DNA from: Methanobrevibacter cuticularis
GTDB lineage: Archaea; Methanobacteriota; Methanobacteria; Methanobacteriales; Methanobacteriaceae
NCBI RefSeq assembly: GCF_001639285.1
Contig: NZ_LWMW01000090.1
Span: 1-43,506, forward strand
Direction: 5' to 3'
Length of the DNA stretch: 43,506 nucleotides
The translations under genes were made by a program, and so were the position numbers. The notes under the pieces were generated by a model. That model had not been told where the DNA came from, did no database searches, and was given only the letters and a program-made list of their open reading frames with translations. Numbering within the stretch: position 1 is the first letter of the stretch; every line of letters begins with the position of its first letter. This document shows positions 1-10,144 of this stretch, piece by piece.

Positions 1-858
1 TTCTTTTCACGTTTTTTAAAAAAATTGCGTGCCTACGGCACAATTATCATCAAAAAGCTGTTTAAAATACATTAAAATCAGCAACGATTTCTGCGAAAAA
101 AATAACAACTAACATTTTGACAGTCTCATTATTTCTTTTATCTGTTTATTTTACTTATTTTTTTAAATAGCTAATTATTTTTTACTCATTTTCCTTTATT
201 TTTTTTGTATTGGCGAAAATCTATTATTTTTTTACATTTTTTGAGTAGTTTCAGCACGTTTGTTGTTCAAAAATCGAATAAGATCTTTATTTAATCAAAA
301 ATATCTAAAAACAAATAATTATTTAACAAATGATAGTCATATAATTGTTGAAAACAGTTTTAGTATCATTAAAGTTTTTAAAAAAAGAAGTGAAAATTAA
401 TAGGATTTAGAATAATAATTATGAAACTTTATTAATTTAATCTAAAAAACTTAATATGTAATAATATTGTAAAAAGATTAGAGTTTATAAAATTAAAAAT
501 TAGAAAAATAAAAATTAAAAGTTTTTAGCGATTTATTTGTATTTTAAAAACATTTTTAAATGGGATTTTATATTTTTTAATAATACTATTCAAAAAATTC
601 ATATCATTATTTTTTTGATTATTTTAGGTTTTTGTATTTTAAGTTCTTTTTCATTTACTTGTTTATGATATATACATATATATTTATATATATTTTATTC
701 AGTAATATTTATATAGTAGTGTATATAATAATGTTTAATTAAGTTATAATTAATAGTGATTGTTTCCTATATTATTAAATACTCCAAACATAATAGAACA
801 ATGAACCATAAAATGACCATGAGCCAAAATTAAAGGTTTATAATAAAAATAGAGGAAG
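1..858. other. AT-rich non-coding region upstream of adhesin gene
   Basis: No open reading frame of note was seen on either strand. A short GC-rich inverted repeat (GTGCC, loop TAC, GGCAC) lies at 29-41 and stands out against the AT-rich surroundings. Several TATA-like stretches occur between 668 and 730; the best placed is TTTATATA at 708-715, which would give a leader of roughly 120 nt before the adhesin gene. The promoter assignment is weak because similar strings are frequent here. Confidence 0.4.
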
Positions 859-3800
859 TTGATTAAAATTAATAATAAATTTGAAAAGAGATTTTTAACA
901 AGTAAAAAATTAATCATTATCACGGGTTTATTCTTAGTATTATTTTTTATTTCTATGTCTTCTGTTAATGCTACTGTAGTTTATGCGAACACAACTACTG
1001 CATTAGACTATCAGGTTGAACAAGTTTTAGATCCTGGTTATTCTGCAAATAACACCATTTATTTAGCTAATGGAACTTATTCTCAATGGCAGAGACATTT
1101 TAATATTGGTATCAACAAGAGTGTTACTTTCATTGGATCAGGTAATACTAGAATTCAGGGAAATGGTAATGATTGGTTATTTAATGTTAAATCAGGATAT
1201 ACGGTTTCTTTTATAAATATGACTTTTATTAATGGAAATGGGACAAGTTTTAATTTCGGTGGAGCTATAAACAACAATGGAGGAACTTTAACAGTTGAAA
1301 ATTGTAAGTTCTACAATAATGCAGGCCGAGAAGGTGGTGCAATAAGAAGTGATTCATCATCAACAGTTAACATAATCAATTCAGAATTCATAAACAACAC
1401 TGGACTTCGTGGAGGAGCCATATATTTAGTAAATGGTGGTTTAAATATTGAAAATTCCACTTTTATTAATAATTCGGCAAGTCAAGTTGGTGGTGCTGTT
1501 TGGAATGGTGGTATAAATGCTTCCATTACTAATTCTAGCTTTATTAATAACACAGCTACTGATAATGGTGGTGGTATTTTTAACTCAGGTAATATGAGTG
1601 TTTCAAGAAATACTATGGAAGGTAATACTGCTAATGCTTTCGGTAATGGGATTTATAATACTGGTAATATGGGTATCTTAAATCTAACTTACATTGGTAA
1701 TAGTACTATACATAACATTATTGGATCGAATATTATTTTGTATGCTAATTTAACTGATGACATGGGTAATCCAATTACAGGGCAAGAAATTACATTCTAT
1801 GTTAATGGAATATATTCTGGAAATGTTGCTATTATTGAAGGATATGCTAATTTAACATATATATCATCTGTTGGGGGTGATTTAATTGTTACTGGTGATT
1901 ACACAGGGCATGATGGTTATGACATTACTGTTCTTAATGGTTCATTAAATAGATTTATTACTAATTCTACTGTTGTTGTTTCTAATGGTTCTAAGGTGGG
2001 TATTAATACTTTTATTTCTGGTGTTGTTTTTGATGAGAATGGAAAACCAGTAGTTAGTGCTCAACTTAGTGTTGGTGTTGATGGTGAGATTTATAATGTA
2101 ACAACAGATTCAAATGGTGTTTGGAATTTAAATTATAGGCCAATTCATAATGGGACTTTTGTTGTTTCTGTTAGTTGGGTGGGTAATGATACATATTATG
2201 GTTTTGTGAATGGTACTAGTTTTAATGTTAGTAAGTTTATTGTTAATTCTACTGTTGTTGTTTCTAGTGGTTCTAAGGTGGGTATTAATGCTTCTGTTTC
2301 TGGTGTTGTTTTTGATGAGGATGGAAAACCAGTAGTTAGTGCTCAGCTTAGTGTTGGTGTTGTTGGTGAGATTTATAATGTGACAACAGACTTGAATGGT
2401 GCTTGGAATTTAAATTACGCACCAACTCATAATGGGACTTTTGTTGTTTCTGTTAGTTGGGTGGGTAATGATACATATTATGATTTTGTAAATAGCACTA
2501 GCTTTAATGTTAGTAAGATTATTACTAATTCTACTGTTGTTGTTTTTAATGGTTCTAAGGTGGGTATTAATGCTTCTGTTTCTGGTGTTGTTTTTGATGA
2601 GAATGGAAAACCAGTAGTTAGTGCTCAACTTAGTGTTGGTGTTGTTGGTGAGATTTATAATGTGACAACAGACTTGAATGGTGTTTGGAATTTAGCTTAT
2701 AGGCCGATTCATAATGGGACTTTTGTTGTTTCTGTTAGTTGGGTGGGTAATGATACATATTATGGTTTTGTAAATAGTACTAGTTTTAATGTTAGTAAGA
2801 TTATTACTAATTCTACTGTTGTTGTTTCTAGTGGTTCTAAGGTGGGTATTAATACTTTTATTTCTGGTGTTGTTTTTGATGAGGATGGAAAACCAGTAGT
2901 TAGTGCTCAGCTTAGTGTTGGTGTTGGTGGTGATATTTATAATGTGACTACAGACTTGAATGGTGCTTGGAATTTAGCTTATAGGCCGATTCATAATGGG
3001 ACTTTTGTTGTTTCTGTTAGTTGGGTGGGTAATGATACATATTATGGTTTTGTGAATGGTACTAGTTTTAATGTTAGTAAACTTGTTGTTAATTCTACTA
3101 TAGTTAATCCTAAAATTATTAAGCTTGGTAAAGCTATTAATATTACTGGTGTTTTAACAGATGAAAAAGGTAATATAGTAGCTAATACTCCAATTAATAT
3201 TATTATAAGTGGTAATAGTTATAATTTAACAACAGATTCTGGTGGTGCTTGGAATTTAAATTACAAACCAAATATTATTGGGAAAGTTAACATTATTGTA
3301 AATTATAGTGGAACTGATAAATATACTGATTTTACTACTACTTCCTATTTTGAAGTTGAAAAAGATGTAATTAAAAAGAATAAAATATCATTATCTGCTC
3401 CAAAAATCAATCAAGGTACAAAAACAAATATAAAAATAACTTTAAAAGGATTTAATGGTAATTCATTAGTTAATAAAAAGGTTTCTCTAACTATAAATAA
3501 AAAAACATACACCAAAACCACTAACCGCAAAGGAATAGCTATTTTCAATATAGCTAATTTAAAAGGTGGGAAATATACTGTTCAAGCCGTATTTAATGAT
3601 TCTAAGGGTTCACATGTTTCTGTTTCTAAAATTCAAATCGTTAAACCAAAAGTTGATTTATCAATAGTTAGCATTAAAAAAAGTAAAACTTCAAATAGAC
3701 AGGTATTTAACTATGAGGTGGTTATTCAGAATAAAGGTAGTTTAAAGTCTAAAATCACAAATTTACATCTTTGGCATGTTAGAAATGCGTTTAAAACTAA

Positions 3801-3975
3801 AATTAAAAATGTTAAAGTGAAATCTCTCAAAGCCGGGGAAAAGACAACATTGATTATTAGTTATTATCCTGATAGCCAGTTACATAAATATTGTAAAACA
3901 TATCTTTCTTTAAACCCTAAAAAAACTATGGATGAAATAACATATAAAAATAATTTAAAAATTGTTAAGTTGTAA
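859..3975 (+). CDS. secreted adhesin-like protein, beta-helix plus Ig-like repeats
   Basis: A 1038-residue exported surface protein. Residues 1-39 form a signal peptide (basic start, hydrophobic run, likely cut after VNA). Residues about 60-285 show short Asn/Gly-rich repeats (GGAI, NN, FINN) typical of a right-handed parallel beta-helix. One divergent Ig-like domain follows, then five Ig-like units of exactly 94 residues from residue 369 (NSTVVV, DENGKPV, TTDSNG, Y.P.HNGTFVV), the fifth diverged. A further beta-sandwich domain and a C-terminal CARDB-like domain (about 930-1038) end the protein. No C-terminal membrane anchor is present, so attachment must be non-covalent or absent. The TTG start is preceded by AGAGGAAG; an ATT codon directly after it (862) has equally good spacing. 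Such proteins are common in Methanobrevibacter and are thought to mediate adhesion; the ligand is unknown. Confidence 0.85.
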   Translation: MIKINNKFEKRFLTSKKLIIITGLFLVLFFISMSSVNATVVYANTTTALDYQVEQVLDPGYSANNTIYLANGTYSQWQRHFNIGINKSVTFIGSGNTRIQGNGNDWLFNVKSGYTVSFINMTFINGNGTSFNFGGAINNNGGTLTVENCKFYNNAGREGGAIRSDSSSTVNIINSEFINNTGLRGGAIYLVNGGLNIENSTFINNSASQVGGAVWNGGINASITNSSFINNTATDNGGGIFNSGNMSVSRNTMEGNTANAFGNGIYNTGNMGILNLTYIGNSTIHNIIGSNIILYANLTDDMGNPITGQEITFYVNGIYSGNVAIIEGYANLTYISSVGGDLIVTGDYTGHDGYDITVLNGSLNRFITNSTVVVSNGSKVGINTFISGVVFDENGKPVVSAQLSVGVDGEIYNVTTDSNGVWNLNYRPIHNGTFVVSVSWVGNDTYYGFVNGTSFNVSKFIVNSTVVVSSGSKVGINASVSGVVFDEDGKPVVSAQLSVGVVGEIYNVTTDLNGAWNLNYAPTHNGTFVVSVSWVGNDTYYDFVNSTSFNVSKIITNSTVVVFNGSKVGINASVSGVVFDENGKPVVSAQLSVGVVGEIYNVTTDLNGVWNLAYRPIHNGTFVVSVSWVGNDTYYGFVNSTSFNVSKIITNSTVVVSSGSKVGINTFISGVVFDEDGKPVVSAQLSVGVGGDIYNVTTDLNGAWNLAYRPIHNGTFVVSVSWVGNDTYYGFVNGTSFNVSKLVVNSTIVNPKIIKLGKAINITGVLTDEKGNIVANTPINIIISGNSYNLTTDSGGAWNLNYKPNIIGKVNIIVNYSGTDKYTDFTTTSYFEVEKDVIKKNKISLSAPKINQGTKTNIKITLKGFNGNSLVNKKVSLTINKKTYTKTTNRKGIAIFNIANLKGGKYTVQAVFNDSKGSHVSVSKIQIVKPKVDLSIVSIKKSKTSNRQVFNYEVVIQNKGSLKSKITNLHLWHVRNAFKTKIKNVKVKSLKAGEKTTLIISYYPDSQLHKYCKTYLSLNPKKTMDEITYKNNLKIVKL
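1963..3360 (+). repeat. tandem 282-bp repeat array inside adhesin gene
   Basis: Five tandem units start at 1963, 2245, 2527, 2809 and 3091, so the period is exactly 282 bp (94 codons). The first four are almost identical at nucleotide level, including silent positions; the fifth is clearly diverged. This pattern points to recent unit duplication or gene conversion rather than old duplication. Confidence 0.9.
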
Positions 3976-4687
3976 AAATGTATTTATTATTTTTTATTTT
4001 TTAATTATTTTTTATCTTTTAGTTATCTTTTTTAGCTTTTATAGTCCTGAAAATAAAGTTTATAAGTAATGATATTTTTTAAAAACTTTTATATTCATTT
4101 ACTTCTCAGTCTAAATAATTATAATATATATTTTTTTAATAATAAAATTATTAAAGATTATTTTAGAAATTAAAGATAATAACGACTTATATTTACGAAA
4201 TAAATTAATATTCCAATAAACCATTGATTAGAATCTTTTCTTTCAGGACTATATTATTATTTATTAATTTTTTAATCTTTATTTATCTTTTAATTGTTTT
4301 TCATTATTTTTATTTTTCCTGGTTTAATTTGATTATATTATAGTATCTTACATTAAATTTTTAATTTTTATTTTAGTTAATTAACACACAACAATTAATG
4401 AAACAAAAAGAAAAAATGAATCGATTTTTTAGTGAATGTGGGGGAGAAATATAAAAATCAATAACATTAATAATAATAAGGTTAAACATTATTTTAATGG
4501 TTTAAGTGAAATTAGAAGGTTAAACATTATTTAATGGTTTAAGTGAAATTAAAATATTAAGGTCATTTTATAGCTATTGCTTTATAAATTTTATAATAAA
4601 TTTTTACTTTTCTATTCTAGAACTTAAATTTGTATAAAAAGTAATTTTCTGATAATTCGATTGATTATTATAACCTATTTATGGAGG
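3976..4687. other. intergenic region with a miniature element and a short tandem duplication
   Basis: About 700 bases without a gene. It holds the 210-bp terminal-inverted-repeat element at 4042-4251 and a tandem duplication at 4478-4552 whose two units begin AAGGTTAAACATT (4478 and 4516, one differing by a single base). The duplication lies 140-210 bp upstream of the SNF2 helicase gene and could contain promoter elements, but none can be assigned. Confidence 0.6.
4042..4251 (+). mobile_element. MITE-like element, copy 1
   Basis: A 210-bp element bounded by inverted TAGTCCTGAAA ends and flanked on both sides by TA (4040-4041 and 4252-4253). It contains no ORF. A second copy of the same length lies in opposite orientation at 32933-33142 and matches over its whole length apart from scattered substitutions. 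A TA target duplication with short inverted ends is the signature of IS630/Tc1-mariner-type elements, so this is most likely a non-autonomous derivative moved by a transposase encoded elsewhere. Confidence 0.8.
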
Positions 4688-7600
4688 ATGGGACTTATTG
4701 AAAAATTAATAAATTGGTGGACTTTAGAATGGTTGGATCTTGTAAATGATGAAGATTTACATAATCTATTTTTAGAAGGCAAAAACTATTACTTAAAGAA
4801 AGAGAAAAAACTAAAATATAAAATTGATAATAATGGAATTTCAGAAATACAAGAATACGATAGATCCTTTTTTGGATTTGATCATGATTTTTCAATTGTT
4901 TTTAAAAGTTTTGATAAAAAAACCTCAGAAAAAATAATGAATATTATATTGAACTCTCCTTTTAATTTAATGGATTTATTAAATAATAAATTCTCACAAT
5001 CATTAAATGATGAGTTTCTAGAGAATGGAATTCATTTGATTCCTAAATCAATTAATGATTTAACTTTTAATGGTTACAATGGAAAAAAATATTCAATTGA
5101 AACAATGAGTATGTTTTATTTCTTTTCATTAAAAATCAATGAAGACCCTCTTTTACTTTTCAAAGTTCGCAATATTGATTTATCTATAATTTTCAATGAA
5201 TATAATTCTATAAATGGAATTAAAAATTTAACAACCACTATTAGTAATTATAATGCTCAAAATGATGATAATTTAAAAATAAATGGTTCTAAAAATAGAA
5301 ATAAGAAAAATATAATGAAGAATGAGAGAAAAAATAAGGAAATCTTTGAAAATACTCTAAATCTAATAGATTTTAATCAAATTCCTTACTCTAAGGATAG
5401 AATAGATATATTACTTGAGAGTAAACCAGTTTTTTTTAAATTAGATTTTAAAAATTTATTTCTTAGAAAATTAATTAGTTTATCAAGATTTAAAAATAAT
5501 ATTGAAAGTAATGATAAATCAAAGTTTGACTTAAATGTTTTTACCAATGATTCTGATGTTGAATCGACTTATAAAGATAAAACCACAAAAAATATTCTAT
5601 TTTATAACAAATGGGGTAAAAATAATAACTTTAGTAAAACACGCATTAAAGTTGATAAAAATTATAATTTAAAATCAATTAATGAGTTTAGTCATGATTA
5701 TAAAACTCATCATATGTTTTTTAATTTTTTTCATGAAGTCCCATGGTGGATTATTAGAAAATATGATTACAAAATACAATACATTTATGTTATTTATCAA
5801 TTTACCTTAAATCTTTTAGAAAAAATAGCTATCTGTCCCGAATTATTAGAAAATAATGGAAAATATTTAATTCGATGGATTCCAGCATTGTTTGTGAAAG
5901 AAGTCAAAAACATTTTTGAAAAATTAGCAGAATCATGTCCTAATGACTTGGTTTTATTTGATGATAAATTAATATCTTCACAAGAACAAATAAAAATAAT
6001 TATAAGTTTTTTTATTAAGGATATAATGACTAATACTATCCTTGAAACTAGAAGTAATCCTTCATTTAACAATATTTATAGCTTATTCTTTTCTTCTAAA
6101 CTTACAGAAATTTCAAATGAAGAAGTAAATCAAATTGAAAAATGGATTTTTAATTTATCTTCATTGAAAAATAAGCATGAAATATTTTTATCAGTATCTG
6201 ATGGAGACCATGATGATTTTAACATAGACTTACAATTTATTAATGATCATAGTGATGATAATAATAGTCATGATTCTGTAGACGATGATTTTTCTCCCAT
6301 TAAAGAAAAAATTGGAAACTTAGATAAAGAGTATAAATTTAGAATATTTTCTGATTTATATCTATTGGAAAGCTATTTTCACAACATAAAAGAATTAATA
6401 GATAAAAATAAGAGAATAAATTTAACTAATGAAGAATTTGCTGATTTTTACTTAAACACAATTCCATTATTGGAATATTTAAACTTTAATATCAAACTAC
6501 CAAAAAATTTGAAAAATGTTATAAAACCGAAACTTGTCATTAATATGATGGCTAAACATCAGTCTTTAAATAAAGAAAGTCTTCTAAATCTAGAAAATCT
6601 TGTTGATTTTGATTGGAAGGTAGCTATTGCTGATAAAGAGTTAAGTCTCAGAGAATTTAAAAAACTTGTTAAAAAATCTTCAATGTTTGTGAAAATAGAC
6701 AATAAAAATTATGTTATTGATTCAATTAGCTCTGATAAAATATCTAATCGAATTAAAAATATCCCTAATAAAATTAAACATAACCATCTACTACAAACAG
6801 TTTTAACTTCAAAGTATATGGATAATGAAGTTGAGATAGATAAAAATATATTAAATGTATTGGATGAAATAAAAAATTATAAAGATATAACAATACCAGA
6901 GAATTTAAATGGTGTTTTAAGACCTTATCAATACAGAGGCTTTTCATGGTTGGTTCAAAACATATCTATTGGATTTGGAAGCATTTTAGCTGATGACATG
7001 GGACTTGGGAAGACTTTACAAGTTTTAACATCAATACTACACTTTAAAAACAATGGATTTTTAAAAGATAAAAAAATATTAATAATTGTTCCAACAGCTA
7101 TTCTTTTTAACTGGCAAAAAGAAATAGAGCATTTTACACCAACTTTGAGCTTTAATATTTTTCACAGTCAAAATAAGACTATAAATCCTGATGTAGACAT
7201 AATCATAACATCTTATGGGATGGTTAGAGCTAATTTTGATAGTTTTAATAATGTTGACTGGTTTATGATTGTAGTAGATGAAGCTCAAAACATTAAAAAT
7301 CCAAACACTAAACAAACTAAAATTATTAAACAATTAAACTCTGATTGTAAAATAGCTTTAACAGGAACTCCAGTTGAAAACTGCTTAACTGACTACTGGA
7401 GTATCTTTGATTTTGTAAATAATGGTTATTTAGATGGATTGAAAAATTTCAAGCAGAATTATGTAAATTTTATTGAAAAAGATAGGGATTATCAAACTTT
7501 AGAAAAGTTTAAAAAAATAACATCTCCTTTTATTTTAAGGCGATTAAAAACAGATAAATCTATAATAAATGACCTACCTGACAAAATTGTCACTGAATGT

Positions 7601-8311
7601 TTATGTCCACTAAATAAAGAGCAAACTGCTTTATATCAAGATGTAATTGATAAAACTTTAGAAAATTTGGAAACTTCCTCAGGAATTGAGAGAAAAGGTT
7701 TGGTTTTTAAGTTAATCAACTCACTTAAGCAAATATGTAACCATCCATCACATTTTACAAAATCAGACTCTTTTAGCATTGAAGAATCTGGAAAAATGGA
7801 AATGTTAGTTGATATTTTAGAAAATACAGAAGAAAATAATGAAAAAATCATTATTTTCACACAGTTTGTTCAAATGGGTAATATTATTGTTGAACTTTTA
7901 AAAAATAACTTTAAAACGGATGTAATGTTTTATCATGGTAGTTTGAATCGTAAAGTTCGAGATCAAATCATCAATGACTTCCAAAATGATGAAAATAAGA
8001 GAATTTTAATTATTTCATTAAAAGCAGGAGGGACTGGCCTTAACTTAACAGCAGCTAACCATGTTGTTCATTTTGATCTGTGGTGGAATCCTGCTGTTGA
8101 AAATCAGGCAACAGACCGTGTTTTTAGAATAGGTCAGAAAGATAATGTATTTGTATATAGATTTATAACAAATGGAACATTTGAAGAGAAAATTAACCAA
8201 ATGTTATCTAATAAAAGAGAACTAGCTGAAATGACAGTAGGTACAGATGAAAAATTCGTAACTGAAATGTCAAACACTGAACTTCAAGAATTATTAAACT
8301 TAAAAGTCTAA
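4688..8311 (+). CDS. SNF2 family DNA helicase/translocase
   Basis: A 1207-residue SNF2 superfamily ATPase of the prokaryotic SSO1653/RapA-like group, which moves along duplex DNA and remodels protein-DNA complexes. Walker A (ADDMGLGKT) is at about residues 768-776, the DEAQ box at 864, then TGTPVEN, ILRRLK, SLKAGGTGLNLT and the motif VI segment QATDRVFRIGQ at about 1140. The roughly 600-residue N-terminal part has no motif I recognise apart from similarity in layout to SNF2-associated N-terminal domains, and contains a very Asp-rich stretch at about 504-535. The start is uncertain: ATG 4688 lies directly against GGAGG (4683-4687), closer than usual, while an in-frame TTG at 4661 has no ribosome binding site. 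The gene stands alone, with no methyltransferase or nuclease neighbour. Confidence 0.85.
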   Translation: MGLIEKLINWWTLEWLDLVNDEDLHNLFLEGKNYYLKKEKKLKYKIDNNGISEIQEYDRSFFGFDHDFSIVFKSFDKKTSEKIMNIILNSPFNLMDLLNNKFSQSLNDEFLENGIHLIPKSINDLTFNGYNGKKYSIETMSMFYFFSLKINEDPLLLFKVRNIDLSIIFNEYNSINGIKNLTTTISNYNAQNDDNLKINGSKNRNKKNIMKNERKNKEIFENTLNLIDFNQIPYSKDRIDILLESKPVFFKLDFKNLFLRKLISLSRFKNNIESNDKSKFDLNVFTNDSDVESTYKDKTTKNILFYNKWGKNNNFSKTRIKVDKNYNLKSINEFSHDYKTHHMFFNFFHEVPWWIIRKYDYKIQYIYVIYQFTLNLLEKIAICPELLENNGKYLIRWIPALFVKEVKNIFEKLAESCPNDLVLFDDKLISSQEQIKIIISFFIKDIMTNTILETRSNPSFNNIYSLFFSSKLTEISNEEVNQIEKWIFNLSSLKNKHEIFLSVSDGDHDDFNIDLQFINDHSDDNNSHDSVDDDFSPIKEKIGNLDKEYKFRIFSDLYLLESYFHNIKELIDKNKRINLTNEEFADFYLNTIPLLEYLNFNIKLPKNLKNVIKPKLVINMMAKHQSLNKESLLNLENLVDFDWKVAIADKELSLREFKKLVKKSSMFVKIDNKNYVIDSISSDKISNRIKNIPNKIKHNHLLQTVLTSKYMDNEVEIDKNILNVLDEIKNYKDITIPENLNGVLRPYQYRGFSWLVQNISIGFGSILADDMGLGKTLQVLTSILHFKNNGFLKDKKILIIVPTAILFNWQKEIEHFTPTLSFNIFHSQNKTINPDVDIIITSYGMVRANFDSFNNVDWFMIVVDEAQNIKNPNTKQTKIIKQLNSDCKIALTGTPVENCLTDYWSIFDFVNNGYLDGLKNFKQNYVNFIEKDRDYQTLEKFKKITSPFILRRLKTDKSIINDLPDKIVTECLCPLNKEQTALYQDVIDKTLENLETSSGIERKGLVFKLINSLKQICNHPSHFTKSDSFSIEESGKMEMLVDILENTEENNEKIIIFTQFVQMGNIIVELLKNNFKTDVMFYHGSLNRKVRDQIINDFQNDENKRILIISLKAGGTGLNLTAANHVVHFDLWWNPAVENQATDRVFRIGQKDNVFVYRFITNGTFEEKINQMLSNKRELAEMTVGTDEKFVTEMSNTELQELLNLKV

Positions 8312-8902
8312 ATTCTATGATTTAATTTTAAAAGTTCTTAATTTAAACATTATTCAGTTTTCGATTGTTATAGTGAGATTGTCATTGTTTAAAAAACTAG
8401 TTCATTTTTTTAAAAAAAATCTATCTAAAATCTAAATGTTTTTAAATAAACATTCAGATATTTTAATTTTTAAATCAAATTAATGCTCTAATTTGAAACC
8501 ATTAATTATAAACTTTAAATAATATAATTAAATAAATAATAACCATAATATTATGATTGATAGTTTAATAGCTCCTATATTTTTTAATAGAGATAACATA
8601 TATTTATATTAGAAAATTATTTATTAAATTATTTATTATATTATTCACTAAATTATTTACTAAAATATTTTAAATTATTTATTAAATTATTTATTATATT
8701 ATTCACTAAATTATTTACTAAAATATTTTAAATTATTCACTAAATTATTTATTATATTATTCACTAAATTATTTATTAAATTATTTATTATATTATTCAC
8801 TAAATTATTTACTAAATTATTTATTAAATTATTCACTAAATTATTCCGTAATATTTGACTCATTATATTAACTTGCATTTAAAATAGATTGTTAGTGATA
8901 AA
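8312..8902. repeat. intergenic region with degenerate 12-bp AT-rich tandem repeat
   Basis: No gene is seen. From about 8615 to 8845 the sequence is a degenerate array of roughly twenty 12-bp units of the form AAATTATTYAYT, including higher-order duplication of longer blocks. It lies just upstream of the zinc-ribbon gene and ends about 55 bp before its start codon. Confidence 0.75.
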
Positions 8903-9652
8903 ATGTATAAAAACAAAAGTTTAGATGATTTTGAGTTATGGTGTCCTATTTGTGGCAGAAAAACTATAAGAAAATCAATATATCATTGCAAATTTATTTT
9001 ATGTGAAAACTTTCTAAACTGTAATTATTTTAAAATCATTGAAACAAATCAGGATCATGGAATAACAAATAATGAGGAATGTAAACTAAGACTAAAACAA
9101 TTCATTAAAGAGGAAATCCAAAAACACAAGAAAAATATGAATATTAATAATAAAGGAGAAAAACCTCAATACACTCTTAAAGAAAATGAAATAGCTATTG
9201 ATAAAAATACTGAATTCAATGATATAAATCTGATTAAAAGTTTGATAGAAAAAAATAGAAAAGAAAAAACAAAAATCGAGATATTGAGAGAAGAAAGTAG
9301 GAGGAAAAGAAACTTACAAAAAAATAGAAGGTTTAGAAGAAGACATGAAAGACAAAAGGAAAAAATTAAAGAAAGAAATGAGATAAAAAGAAAAGAAGAA
9401 GAAAAAGTCAAAAAAGAGGAACTTTTAAAGCAAGAAAAGGCCAGAAAAAGATTTAGAAATAAGTATGAATCTTTATTTAATACTAAGCAATTAGCTATTG
9501 AAAAGATGAATAATAGCTATTTCACTGATGAAGAGATTGATATAGGTTTGCAAGAATATGAAAAAGAACAAATACTAATTAAAAAAGAGCTACAAGCTGA
9601 AAAAGAAGCAGAAAAAAGAGAAACATTAAAAAAGTTAGTAAGAAAATTGTGA
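8903..9652 (+). CDS. zinc-ribbon and charged coiled-coil protein, unknown function
   Basis: A 249-residue protein that I do not recognise. Residues 14-40 contain CPICG, then CKFILC and NC, which looks like a four- or five-cysteine zinc ribbon. From about residue 75 the protein is extremely rich in Lys, Glu and Arg with heptad-like spacing, giving a long charged helix or coiled coil (about 75-249) with almost no aromatic residues. No signal peptide or membrane segment. AGTGAT four bases before ATG 8903 is a fitting ribosome binding site. Nucleic acid binding through the ribbon is a reasonable guess only. It is not tightly linked to the next gene; a 200-bp gap with tandem repeats separates them. 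Confidence 0.65.
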   Translation: MYKNKSLDDFELWCPICGRKTIRKSIYHCKFILCENFLNCNYFKIIETNQDHGITNNEECKLRLKQFIKEEIQKHKKNMNINNKGEKPQYTLKENEIAIDKNTEFNDINLIKSLIEKNRKEKTKIEILREESRRKRNLQKNRRFRRRHERQKEKIKERNEIKRKEEEKVKKEELLKQEKARKRFRNKYESLFNTKQLAIEKMNNSYFTDEEIDIGLQEYEKEQILIKKELQAEKEAEKRETLKKLVRKL

Positions 9653-9710
9653 CTTACTAGAAACAGCTATTATATCTACTTTTACATTTTTCTATTCTCT
9701 TTAAAACAAA

Positions 9711-9830
9711 TATTTAACAATGATTATTTTCAAAATAAATATTTAACATGGTTATTTTCAAAATAAATATTTAACATGGTTATTTTCAAAATAAAAACAA
9801 TGATTATTTTCAAAATAAATATTTAACAAT
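9711..9830. repeat. 28-29-bp intergenic tandem repeat
   Basis: About four contiguous copies of a unit containing TATTTAACA and TTATTTTCAAAATAA (starts at 9711, 9740 and 9768, with a partly degraded copy near 9795). Copies follow directly on each other, with no unique spacers. The array lies between the zinc-ribbon gene and the TfoX-domain gene. Confidence 0.8.
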
Positions 9831-9871
9831 AATTAAAAAATAATTAAATAAAATTGATTAAGGAGATAATT

Positions 9872-10144
9872 ATGGAAAGATTAACTGATTTAATAGGTAT
9901 TGGTAAAGTTTTAGAAAGTCAATTGAATGAAGTTGGAATTACAACTAAAAAAGAGTTAGAAGAAGTCGGAGCTATTGAAACATGGATAAAAATTAAAAAA
10001 AATGTTCCATCATCATGTAGTTATAAATTAAGAGTACTTGAAGGAGCAATACAAGGCATAAATAGTAGTGACCTTGATGAAAACACGGAAAAATCATTAA
10101 AAGAATTCTATGACAAATTTAAACAAGAAAATAAAAAAATATGA
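9872..10144 (+). CDS. TfoX C-terminal domain protein
   Basis: A 90-residue protein that is essentially one TfoX_C domain: LTDLIGIGKVLESQL, VGI..KKELEEVGAIETW, and LRVLEGAIQGI in order. In bacterial Sxy/TfoX this helix-rich region follows the regulatory N-terminal domain; stand-alone versions are widespread in archaea and bacteria and their role is not established. The start is set by AAGGAGATA at 9859-9867 ahead of ATG 9872; an in-frame TTG at 9854 lies upstream of that site and is not used. Cytoplasmic. No evidence for competence genes nearby, so a competence role should not be assumed. Confidence 0.85.
   Translation: MERLTDLIGIGKVLESQLNEVGITTKKELEEVGAIETWIKIKKNVPSSCSYKLRVLEGAIQGINSSDLDENTEKSLKEFYDKFKQENKKI

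Noticed and set aside
29-41. GC-rich hairpin as an ncRNA or terminator
   Set aside because: The stem is only five base pairs, no wider conserved structure or T run follows, and the context to the left is outside the window.
9711-9830. 28-29-bp repeats as a CRISPR array
   Set aside because: Copies are contiguous with no spacers, and no cas gene is nearby.
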